From Chara braunii (taxonomy: Eukaryota > Streptophyta > Charophyceae > Charales > Characeae), in contig BFEA01000405.1 in NCBI GenBank assembly GCA_003427395.1, forward strand, positions 466,709 to 505,636: DNA of 38,928 bases, written 5' to 3'. Made by a program: the position numbers and the translations under genes. Numbering within the stretch: position 1 is the first letter of the stretch; every line of letters starts with the position of its first letter. Shown in pieces: positions 10,271 through 19,655 of the stretch. A model generated the notes under the pieces. It saw only the letters and a list, made by a program, of their open reading frames with translations, had not been told where the DNA came from and did no database searches.

Positions 10271-10929
10271 TAATGAGGGCGTTGCCGCCAGCAGACACCG
10301 GTTAAGGGATTCGCTCCGAGTCGCCAGCATAAGAGTAGAGGCCGTAGAGGGGGACGCTTCTGCTTCCATCATTGAGAGACTTTCACACACTGTTGTACTC
10401 TTTCGTTACTACCGACTTAAGGGAAGCCATGTGTACTGTTTGTTTTGCCACCCTCCGAGTCTATTTGGGCTATTCCTAATCGAGTGTAGAGAACGGGCGA
10501 GGGATGTTCTGCACGACTGATGTTTGTGTCATCTGGGATTCCGGGTGTAGGTGGAGGGTCCTGTACTCCTGGTTGGAAGTGTTGCTTTGCTTTTGCGAGG
10601 GTTGATTTCTGTCAGATCGTCTGCGAAAAGGAATCGTGTTTGCTGCTTGGTATCTTGACATGCGTGCTTGGTGTACTGGGTGTATGCGATTGGAGGGCGG
10701 AAAAACTATTCCTTGCTTTTCAGATCGGTTAGGACTCAGGAGGAAGTGCATTTGAAATTGGTTCCACATGAAGAAGCCTAGCGCATAAATGGTGTACTTG
10801 TCTATTCGCTGCGAGTGTTCGTATACAATACGGAATTATTAGTTGTGGGCAGGATGTATATATATTTGTCCACAGTATGGTTATGGGTCCTCTATCATCA
10901 CGTGTATACATTTTTCTTCTTCTTTTTCT

Positions 10930-10936
<7 letters not shown>

Positions 10937-10969
<33 letters not shown>

Positions 10970-10989
10970 GGGAGAGAGAGGAAGAGAGC

Positions 10990-11034
<45 letters not shown>

Positions 11035-11124
11035 NNNNNNNNNNNNNNNNNNNNNNNNNNNNNNNNNNNNNNNNNNNNNNNNNNNNNNNNNNNNNNNNNN
11101 NNNNNNNNNNNNNNNNNNNNNNNN

Positions 11125-11189
<65 letters not shown>

Positions 11190-11280
11190 GACAGGCAGCG
11201 AGACAGACAGCGAAGACAGGCAGAGAGACAGACAGCGAAGAAACATGCTATATTCACTTCCTTCGCTGTCTGTCTCTCTG

Positions 11281-11355
<75 letters not shown>

Positions 11356-11430
11356 CGCTCGCTCGCTCGCTCGGTCGCTCTCTCGGTATCTCGCTCTCTC
11401 TCTCTCTCTCGCTCGCTCGCTCGGTATCCC
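10937..11430. repeat. (GA)n/(CT)n microsatellite block with assembly gap
   Basis: GA-rich sequence on both sides of a 90-base run of N (11035-11124), a CAGACAGACAG segment (11176-11240), then CT-rich sequence with CTCG variants to 11430. The GA half and the CT half are inverted relative to each other, giving a large potential hairpin that probably caused the gap. Confidence 0.9.
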
Positions 11431-12060
11431 GCTATCTCCGAAAACCGTGTTCTCTGTCCATCGCACCATGCTCGGACCTCGCGCCCTGTCCTCTCTGATG
11501 TGCGCGCCATCCTACTATCCCCGTCTTTCAGAAACGTCCTTCCTGCCCGTGCCCTCCGAACATTGCCATTATGATACGAAAGTGAGAGGCAAGGATATGA
11601 GCTGCGCAAGTAGACGAGGAGTGGGGTAGTACGTAGTTCTATAAAACCAAGCTTTTTCACTCTTCGTTGAGTATCACAAGCTCCCCTGATGATGGCCATG
11701 GGGCGACATGGACGAGACATTTAGGAAGATTTCGGCTCGTAATACTTCGTGACGATCAGGTTTTTGTTTTCGGAGTATTACAATCTTCTTCTTTTTTTTT
11801 TTTCTTTTTTTTTTTGCGGTACGTCTACGTGTTTCTTATTTCCTTCGTCTCTAATTTTCCTTGTATCTGTCTTACCGCATGTCTGGTGGTGATTTTTTTA
11901 ATTTTTTATCTTTCTCTGCTCACAAGTTGGGACTTCGGTGCAGTTTTCGTGCTCACAGTTCGGACTAACGTTTCTTACTCTCCATCATGAGTAACTGATC
12001 TGCATCATCAGCCACTTGCATGTCAGATTCATCCCATACAACCAGCCTATCACAAATGCG

Positions 12061-12270
12061 TTTTTTTTTTTTTAATCTTTTTTTTTTTTTTTTTTTTTTT
12101 TATATTACAGCGTGAGGGCAGGGAGATATCACTATTGAGCTGACCGGCCCCAGGGAATTCAGAAATATGTCGTTTTACTCATCATGTTCCGTCGTCTTGA
12201 TTCGAACTCGGATCCGTATTTCAAGTTTCAACGGTTCATGGATTAGGTTTATGCACTGAGCTAGTACAAG
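12061..12270 (-). mobile_element. tRNA-derived SINE with poly(A) tail
   Basis: Read on the minus strand, TAGCTCAGTGCAT (12263-12251) matches the Pol III A box and GAGTTCGAATCA (12209-12198) the B box, 54 bases apart. About 100 bases of tRNA-unrelated sequence follow, ending in an A-rich tail (plus-strand T runs 12061-12100). Head, body and tail in this order and size fit a SINE. I cannot name the parent tRNA, and the flanking duplication is not clear. 11430-12060 upstream is gene-free apart from a T run near 11792-11815. Confidence 0.6.
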
Positions 12271-12377
12271 CTTTTGCTCATCATGCATGCATTCTAGCGC
12301 AGAACAAAGAGATCAAACCTGATCCTAACACTTGTTGGCCTCACAGTGGACCGTATTGATTACTACGCTCTCTACAC

Positions 12378-12380
<3 letters not shown>

Positions 12381-12431
<51 letters not shown>
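12381..12431. repeat. (CT)n microsatellite
   Basis: About 50 bases of CT dinucleotides. Homopolymer-rich sequence (T and A runs) follows at 12538-12740. Confidence 0.95.
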
Positions 12432-12747
12432 GTCTTCTCCTTATCATTTGACGTGCTGATTCGTATCTGCTTTCGAATGATGTGCTGCGATGAATGCATG
12501 GGTGCGGCCGGCGGTCAATTGGTGCGTGTGTAAGTGAGTTTTTTTTTGTTTTTTTGTTTTTTTGTTTTTTTTGTTTTAATCCAGCTCCTACAGGATATTT
12601 CAAATCACGGACGGAGGCCGTCTTCGCTTGTCTAGCACAGCGTTCGAATGAGCAAAGTGCTGAAGGGAAAAAAAAAGTAAAAAAAAAAAGAAAAAAGAAA
12701 AACAAAGTGGTCAGCGACTTCGTGCTCAGAGGAACAAAAACAAAAAA

Positions 12748-12946
12748 AGGGGAAACTACGTGGGGGTCACAATAATGAGTTATAAATTATAATTGCAATA
12801 TGGGCCAAGATGCAGTCTCGAATTGAAGTTCGGGCAATGTATACAACCCAGCTTTCTGGCCAGGTAGGGTGCCCGAAGTGCAATTGCAAACTGTTCCTTG
12901 CCCCATAGTGCGGTAATAAGTCGTTTTTGTGACTCTACTGAAGTTA
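12748..12946. mobile_element. fold-back element, ~200 bp
   Basis: The two ends are inverted relative to each other: GGTCACAATAATGAGTTAT...TTGCAATATGGGCCAAG on the left and, reversed, AGAGTCACAAAAACGACTTAT...CTATGGGGCAAGG on the right. The middle carries GTATACAACCCAGCTTTCTGG. The same sequence, less diverged, is at 24530-24690. 12950-13475 has a C14 run and a 33-A run but no gene I can support. Confidence 0.65.
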
Positions 12947-13233
12947 ACCCCCCCCCCCCCTCTCCTCTTCCCCCCCAAAAAACAAAAAAAAGAGAAAACT
13001 AGTTTGGTGCAGTCAGGATTTGAGTTTGAAAATGCACTTGTTGAGGTGAAGGGCCCTAAGAATTTGAGGCTTTGAGCTATTCATTGCAGGTTGTGATGGT
13101 GGGGTGGTTTTTGCTACGGTTGGGTTCAGCCTGGCCGGTGAGTCTAGCTCATCCTTGAGGGCCATAGCTTTTCACGTGGGGGACGCAGGGCCTATTTCCC
13201 AGCGCAGCCAGCTTGTACTGGAGAGACTGTTAA

Positions 13234-13234
<1 letters not shown>

Positions 13235-13267
<33 letters not shown>
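13235..13267. repeat. poly(A) run, 33 bases
   Basis: Uninterrupted A. It could be the tail of a retroposed copy of the sequence upstream (13000-13234), but no tRNA or coding head is recognised there. Confidence 0.9.
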
Positions 13268-13269
<2 letters not shown>

Positions 13270-13477
13270 CTGAAACTGTCGAATGTATACGAGTTACGTT
13301 TCAGGACCTATAGGGTTACGTGGGGAGGGTGGGGGTGTGTTATGTTCTGTGGAATCCGGGAAGTGCATTTTCAAACTGTTTTCGTGACTCGGCCGTAGTC
13401 GCCCATCAGAAAAAAAAGATAGAGAGAAAAGGAGCGGTCCCGACTAACCAACGTTGCATGCCGTCCGTTCCAGGTAC

Positions 13478-13760
13478 AGAAGCGTTATGCTTTCGAGGGG
13501 CCAGCTGTAACGGTAAGTGAGGCAAACGGACGCAAACGGAGAATAACAGTGGCTAGTGGATGCTAGCCGTGGCCAAAGCGGCAATACAAGAAGAGGACGG
13601 ACAAAACCAGAATCGTTATGTTTTCGGGCGGGGGGCAGTATCGGTAAGGGAGGCAAACGGAGGCAAACGGAGCCTAACGGAGAGTAACAGAGGCTAGCGG
13701 AGGCTAGCGGAGGACAAACGCAGAATACAAAAGAGCAAGGACGGACAAAAACAAACACGT
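13478..13760 (+). repeat. two ~135-bp direct repeats with GGCAAACGGA words
   Basis: Each copy begins with GTTATGCTTTCG or GTTATGTTTTCG, contains GAGGCAAACGGA-type words and GGCTAGYGG words in series, and ends with GGACGGACAAAA. The interior has expanded differently in the two copies. Confidence 0.65.
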
Positions 13761-13837
13761 GTTGTTCCACTTGATGTCCATCCGATGGGTCGTATTATTT
13801 CATCAAATTTTCTTTTATGCTAAATTAAGGGGCTAAA

Positions 13838-13850
13838 ATATTTATAAAAA
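13838..13850 (+). promoter_or_regulatory. possible TATA element upstream of the cysteine-rich peptide gene
   Basis: TATTTATAAAAA lies about 235 bases before the ATG at 14076. The sequence between is A-rich. This is suggestive only, since AT-rich words are common here. Confidence 0.2.
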
Positions 13851-14075
13851 AAACACCTTTCTCAGTCCTTTTTTTTTGTTTTTTTTTACTAAGATCAACT
13901 GTAGTATCCCTTCCGAGCAGTTCAATTTAAAAAAAGAAAAGAAAGAACAAAAATTTTCTCAGACTTCTGGCAAAAGAAAAAAAGGAAAAAAAGACACAAG
14001 TGTTGGAGTGTCTTCTGGTTTCTATCCGATCCCTGCTCCATCAGACCCAAAAAAAAAGAAGAAAAAAAAAAAGTC

Positions 14076-14372
14076 ATGTCCATGGTCAGCTCACACGGAT
14101 GTGGGTGGAAGGCCAGTATCTTCCTGATTGCCGCTATGATATTCCTGCTGGCCACGTGGCAGTCTTGCACTGCTGCACGCGTTCTCAATCAGAACACCCC
14201 TCACACATTAGAGGACCACCACGTGGCAGTTGCCCCCGGCAGGCTTTTGCAGCAATGCGTCTCCAATGTAGACTGCCACTGGCGCTGCATGTGTTACAAT
14301 GGCCGTTGCTTAGAATATGTATGCCGTCAGTTCGATTTCCAACGGCCCCAAAGCTATTTCAAACGCTGCTAA
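14076..14372 (+). CDS. secreted cysteine-rich peptide precursor, 98 residues
   Basis: An intact ORF with a clear secretion signal: short basic N-terminus ending at Lys12, hydrophobic core at residues 13-28 and a small-residue site near Ala33/Ala34 for cleavage. A middle region (35-58) without cysteine could be a propeptide, and the C-terminal 40 residues hold cysteines at 61, 67, 71, 73, 78, 83 and 98, with the pattern CX5CX3CXCX4CX4CX14C. CVSNVDC and CYNGRC resemble knottin/NCR-like or other small defence or signalling peptides in spacing only; I name no family. ATG 14082 has a better context (G at +4) and would remove only two residues. CAG|GTAAAA just after the stop could be a 5' splice site. 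The seventh mature cysteine is odd and implies a free thiol, a dimer or pairing with a spliced exon. No neighbour gene is evident. The combination of signal peptide and cysteine module is unlikely by chance, but expression is unproven. Confidence 0.55.
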   Translation: MSMVSSHGCGWKASIFLIAAMIFLLATWQSCTAARVLNQNTPHTLEDHHVAVAPGRLLQQCVSNVDCHWRCMCYNGRCLEYVCRQFDFQRPQSYFKRC

Positions 14373-14387
14373 TTTCAGGTAAAATGG

Positions 14388-15020
14388 ATAGAGTCTAAGG
14401 GCAATTTACCTTCAATGGAAGTACTAGATGCAAGTGGGGGATATTAAACCCACAGGAAGTGCGGCGGGGNGGTCTGTTTGGGGAAAAGGGGGGAGGAAAT
14501 CGAAACCAGTGAGGCCCACGAAGCTGGTCGAAGCCTGCGACGACACCCTGCTGCACGGCTGGTTAAAAAAAAAAAACACAAAAAAAAAAGACTCCCGAGG
14601 GGGCGGGCGATCGTTCGTCCTCGATCTGGCATGCTATGAACTGTAGAGTGGAGATGATATCGGAGACTGAGCGCAGATGGAGCGGACATTGAGCGGAGAT
14701 GGAGCGGGGGAGGAGCGGAGATGGACCTCAGTCCGAGGGTGGGTGTAGCAACGTGGACAATTGGAGAACCAAGCTGAGAGCAGAGCAGGGAGCCGCTCCT
14801 GGATGGCTCTTTGAAATTGAAATTGGGTGCAGCAGACCTGGATCACCTGGCTTGTGGCAGGCCTCGAAAGCCGAAGATAGACGTGCCCACTGCACCGGCT
14901 CACAAAAAAAAAGAGTGCTGCAGGCGCAAGATGCTGGTCGTGGATGACCGGATTCAGATGACTCTGCTGAATAGCCCTCTCAGGGCGAGAACTGCAATGC
15001 TGATTCCGAATGAGATCATC
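14388..15020. other. stretch without a recognised gene
   Basis: Contains a short repeat of GGAGATGGAGCGG words at 14672-14725 and A runs at 14564-14588. No ORF resembles a protein. Confidence 0.5.
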
Positions 15021-15030
15021 ATCTTCAAGT

Positions 15031-15111
15031 GTGTGTGTGTGTGTGTGTGTGTCACAGTGCGTGTGTGCGTGTGTGCGTGTGTGCGTGTGTGCGTGTGTGT
15101 GTGTGAAAGTC

Positions 15112-15164
<53 letters not shown>
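15031..15164. repeat. (GT)n microsatellite
   Basis: GT dinucleotides with GTGC and CACAG interruptions. It lies about 120 bases beyond the stop of the minus-strand LINE ORF2, where the 3' tail of the LINE would be, so on the LINE strand it reads (CA)n. Confidence 0.9.
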
Positions 15165-15165
<1 letters not shown>

Positions 15166-15383
15166 AAATAAGATCAGATGCTAGCTCCCTGCGCCTATTG
15201 GCGCTCCCTACAGCCTTCCATGCCTCCTTCTACTGCCCTCCCACCGAAGGAAAAGGGGAAATTAACCGAGTGCCCAGGTAACTAACTAGGTTCTATTACC
15301 CATTTGTCCAAAACCACCTTGTTATCCACTACCCTTGCCAGCTTTTCACCCTGGGCCCAGGTCTCCAAGAACCAAGACAGGCC

Positions 15384-16296
15384 TCAGCGTTGTCTGGGGC
15401 CGGAGACGTTCCTCCGCCAGTCACTCAGAATAACCAGTCTGATCTGTGTCTTCACTGAGGTCTTGATTGTAGCATCCGACAGAAAGCGACCTTCAAAGGC
15501 GCACTTGTTCCTTACTTCCCAGATGACCGTGAAGACACAGGCTCTCAGTGCCTGGGCGACGTAGCCCCAGCCTTTATGTAGTGGCAGTCCTTCCGGGACT
15601 CCCCTGAGCAGGATCCAGTGGTCATCCAGAGGAACGCTGGGCCACTGATGCGTTCCCACTGGTTTCTCCACCAATCCCAAATGCAAGCAGACAATGGGCA
15701 CGAGAGCCAGAGGTGCCAGTGGATTTGAATACCCATTTGGATCTGCACCAGACAGGTGAGGTCTTCATTCCTCTTTCCGACAACCACACTGCAGATGGGG
15801 TAGCTAACAGCGTAAGTAGCCACAGCAAGGCTGCTGCTCTTGGTACAGGTGCCGAGTGGAGCTGTTCCCAGCAGCGAGTGATGGACTGCACAATGTCATC
15901 CTCCTCGAAGGTCGTAACTTGGGACCACCTACTGAGTGCCACCATTTGAGGGGTTCTGTTGGGCTGCATGAGGTTGTATCCCATAGTCGAAGTGTAGTCT
16001 GTCAACCAATTGGCCTGAGAGCCGGTGTGGATACACCTCCATGACCACATGTGTGGGTCCAACTTCAGAGTTCGAACTGGCTTGCCGTTAGCCCAGATAG
16101 AATATGACCAATTGCCCTCCTCGTCGCAGCGTTCTCTAACCCTCACCTGCACTAAGTTGCCCCGTGGTCTGTTGCCTTGGTTCTGAGTTTCTTCCTCTTC
16201 AATCAGTTGCAGCTGTGAAGATCCTCCATGCAACGATGACCATGCCTCGAAGGATCTGATTCCTTTCTCATCCACGTTCAAAAGTTTCCAGAACAC
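15384..16296 (-). pseudogene. C-terminal zf-RVT-like region of LINE ORF2
   Basis: Contains RAAALLWLLTLLATPSAVWL followed by SERG, the typical lead-in of the zinc-binding domain found after plant LINE RTs. In another frame, HLWLSCP and CIWDWW match the HLWxxCP...W pattern. A frameshift near 15800-15700 separates them. A last segment, VFTVIWEVRNKCAFEGR, resembles the WxxRNxxxF end of such ORFs. The frames overlap, so coordinates are approximate. Confidence 0.7.
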
Positions 16297-16389
16297 CTCT
16301 GGTTGCTCTTCTGAACTCTCGGAGTTCTCTTAGTCCTTCCTGAACCAAGTGCCTGGGGGGGCCACGCCTTGTGGGCTGAGGATATGGTG

Positions 16390-18429
16390 CTAGGTCTGTG
16401 GTATGGCAGCCAGTAGCTGGGCAAATCTGGAACCGACCTGCCTGAGTCTTCCAAGTTTATCCTCCACTTCTGAAAGGGAACACCATTGTCCTGAGAAAGC
16501 GTTCCAAAGATCTGCCACGCGAAGGACACCCCTCTTGATCCAGGCTCGGCCGAAGGCTCCCTTCGCACAGCCGGCTGAGAAGGGTCTTCCGTTTGGTGCG
16601 ATGATTGCTGGATTGTCGAATAGTGGCTGTGAAAGAACTTCGTCCTTTGTGGTGGGGGTAGTCCATATGCGGGGGGCCATTTTCCTCCATGCTTGGAGGA
16701 CTCCTTTCCAAAATTCAGATTTAACTTGCCGCCTCAAAAAGGAATCCAGCATACAGCACGTCCATACATCGCTGACTCTTGGCAGTTTCCAATCCTCTGC
16801 CAGAAGCTGTTCCGCCAATAGCACCCAATGGTCCTCTGATTCGTTGTTGACCGCTCTGGTGACCCATTTTGCCAGTAACGCGTTGTTTTGTCGACCGGGA
16901 TCCAGCATGCCCAGTCCACCCTCAGTGCGGTCGCAACAAAGGAGTTCCCATGCAATCTTCAAGATGAAACCTGCATCAGCCTCCCCGTGTGGTTTCCAGA
17001 TTAATCTGGTTGCTGCTCTGCGAGCCACTTTCAGCAGCTGCTTGCCTAACGTTCTGACCATTCCCACGAACCATAACATCGAGAACAAAGCCACACTTGT
17101 GACTAGTGCTCTTCCGAACAAGGACAGGTGTTGGGATGACCCCCATATTGCGATTCTGCGCACGATTCTCTGCTGGAGCAAATCATTTTGGGCATCCGCG
17201 CACTTACTAAGCGCAATCTGGACACCCAAGTACCGTTCTGCGTTGCCACCGTCCACTTGCTTCATTCCCCATTCCACCGTAATCGCGTACCTATCCGGTA
17301 AGAAAAATACAGATTTATTCCAATTCACGACTGCTTCCGACAGACCCGCGTATTCCGTCAAACACGATTTAAGTGCACTAAGAGATTGAACTGAGTTTTC
17401 AGAGATGGCCATAAGGTCGTCAGCCAGTGCCTTGACGCGGCATTCGCGGTGTTGGATTGGCAGGCCTCTGATGTGAGGGTGCACTCTAATGTTTGACATT
17501 AAAACTTCTAGCTGCAACACAAAAAGCAGGGGTGCCAGCGGGCAACCCTGTCTCAGCGATCGAGAGAGAGCGAAAGGTGCAGAGATGTGGCCATTGATCG
17601 AGACTGAGGCTGTTGAGAGGGTGTACAGTACCCGGACCCATCTGCGGAAATTGGGTCCAAAGTTCAGTTTCCTCAACGTGGTCAGAACATAGGTCCAGTT
17701 CACTCGATCGTAGGTCTTTTCCAGATCCAGTAACAGAACTGCAACGTCAAGGTTCTCCTGTTGTACCTGTTCCAACACCTCGATCGCCGTTACTATGTTA
17801 TCGAAAATAGATCTCCCCTGAACGAACGCTGCCTGATCCCTGTCTACCAGCACCGGGAGGTACCGTCTTGCAAGCAGCTTAGCTATAATTTTGTACGACA
17901 CGTTCAGCAGTGAAATAGGCCTCCAGTTTCTAACGTTGGCCTTGTCTCCCTTCTTACACATCACCGTGATGATCCCATGTGCCATACCCCGAGAAAGGCG
18001 ACCTCCTGAGAGAGCTTCGTTAAAGATTCCAACTAGGTGAGGGATGAGAACGTCACTATGTTGTTGGTAAACCTCAACTGGTAGGCCATCCCTGCCCGGA
18101 GCCTTACCTTTTGCCATATGCTTTACAGTTTCTGACACCTCTTCTGACGAGACAAGTCTCTCGAGGTCGAGTCTGCCTGCGTGAGTGAGTTTTACTGTGG
18201 TATTGTCCCAGTGTTCTGATCCCTCTGCCAGATTTGTGTCTGGGTCCTCCTCCGGTCCTTGTGAGATGAGAATATCTTTGAAGTAGAGCACAGCGTACTT
18301 ACACATGGCTTCTGTGGTGTCCGCCTTCCTTGCCTCGGGGACAAATGGGTGGTGCAGCGATTTCATGGCCTGGCAGACTCTCCTCGGTAAAAGGCGTTGG
18401 AAGGATTCTTTGGTCATACGATCGTACAC
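16390..18429 (-). pseudogene. reverse transcriptase domain of LINE ORF2
   Basis: A 679-codon open frame. RT core motifs in order: KAPGRDGLPVEVY, WRPISLLNVSYKIIAK, DQAAFVQGRSIFDN, VLLLDLEKTYDRV (first catalytic Asp), SLRQGCPLAPLLF and KALADDLM (the ADD pair), followed by thumb-like sequence with AERYLGVQI and a long C-terminal part. The usual YADD or FADD is LADD here. All three catalytic aspartates are retained. Frame-wise it is the best preserved part of the LINE. The annotated start is a non-ATG codon simply after the TAG at 18478; the true ORF2 continues upstream. Confidence 0.93.
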
Positions 18430-18839
18430 AGCTATACCTTTTACCGTGAGTCTTTCCGCCCAGTCGTCTGATTTGTTCTACTGAAGTTCTTTCCACTCGT
18501 TGATTAGTCTGACTCGCTCGGTGGCCCATACAGCCGCAGAGATTGGGTGCAACTGCATTCGGTTCTCGACCCATTCTATGTCCTCGATGATCTTCCGCTC
18601 CTCGTTCATATCTTTTGCAGCTAAGATTCTAGAGAAAATGCTAAGAAAATTGGAGGCAATTGAGGTGCCTACGTCCCACCAATCCCCTACAGAGGAAAAA
18701 AGTCCTTGGGCCTGCGGTCACTGACTGAAGAACCTGTTAATCCAATCTGAGAGCCTTGAGTCTCTAAGGTGTTGAGTGTTCAAGGGAAAGAACCCCTTCC
18801 CCCTATTGATGACTTCTGCTAATTGGAACGTCACTTTTA

Positions 18840-19541
18840 ACGGGAGATGATCTGACGTCGGATAGTTACCACTTCAATGTTTACCATGGCCTCCCACCAA
18901 GCTGCGCTCGTTAGGATGTAGTCCAACCTCCTGAAAACACATGCAGAGCGCCCTTCGGCTGCAGACGAGCACCATGTGAATCCTGGCGACGTGGGGTGCA
19001 TGATTCTGAATGCATCACATACTTCAAGTTCAAGCATGTAATCTGTGAGTGCGAGTACGTCCGTCGGGGCTGATGTGTGGGTGTGTAAGTCGTCCAGGGA
19101 GCAGTTCCAGTCCCCTGTTATCAGAATGTTGTCCACGTTCGGGGTATGGGAGATCAGATCCTCGAAAAACACCCGATGGTCCGATCTGTCAACAGGGGCG
19201 TATACAGTCATGATTGCCCACTCGCTGCCATTTGTGGACAACTTCAACCATGCCCAACGACCCCACATATCTGACCCGTGGTCCAGAATCACTACCGATA
19301 GGTCTCTATGTAATAGAATACCCACTCCCCCCCTTGTCCCGACGGCCGGGGACCAGATCTGTGGACCGTCCCACCAGGTACCCAGATTCTATATCTTTTC
19401 CTCATTCAGTTTACTTTCCTGGATACAGATGATTTGCGCCTTGTGTTTGTGGATCCATGACTTCAGGCGGGCTCTTTTCCCTGTCTTCGAAGTATCCCCC
19501 AATCCCCTGAGATTCCAGGAGGCAACAACTAGTTTATTCAT
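18840..19541 (-). pseudogene. AP-like endonuclease domain of LINE ORF2
   Basis: EEP-fold endonuclease signatures appear in order: SWNLRG (Asn), IQESK (Glu), TVYAP (Tyr), ITGDWN (Asp/Asn), RRLDYIL (Asp) and TSDHLP (Asp-His). TSDHLP is in a different frame from the preceding VNIEVV, so a frameshift lies at about 18870. TAG at 19389-19391 interrupts the segment between IQESK and GGVGILLHRD. The catalytic residues themselves are all still present. Confidence 0.9.
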
Positions 19542-19655
19542 CTGTCCTGATCTCCTCCCTTCCTGATTGGATGTGAGGCGGGGTCGAGCTAATTCGTTCG
19601 AATGAGAGGTTCTCGATCCGGTTCTTATGGATGAGGCTGTAGCTGTGTTAGCGGG

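Larger units (their letters stand above)
15282..19541 (-). pseudogene. LINE ORF2 (endonuclease-reverse transcriptase), broken
   Basis: Starts at ATG 19541 (protein begins MNKLVVASWNLRGLG) and ends at TAG 15282-15284, about 1420 codons, which is the usual size for a plant L1 ORF2. Breaks seen: TAG at 19389-19391, a frameshift near 18870, TGA at 18718-18720, TAG at 18478-18480, a stop at the end of the long RT frame (16390), at least one frameshift at 16300-16390, another near 15800-15700, and TGA at 15384-15386. Everything between remains readable in one frame or another, so decay is moderate. The multifunctional product would bind LINE RNA, nick genomic DNA and prime cDNA on it. Confidence 0.9.

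Noticed and set aside
10843-11720. Long Arg-Glu and Ser-Leu ORFs spanning the gap
   Set aside because: GA/CT repeats are open in several frames and the ORFs run through Ns.
16403-17389. 328-codon plus-strand ORF
   Set aside because: It is antisense to the LINE reverse transcriptase, whose motifs are clear; no family resemblance on the plus strand.
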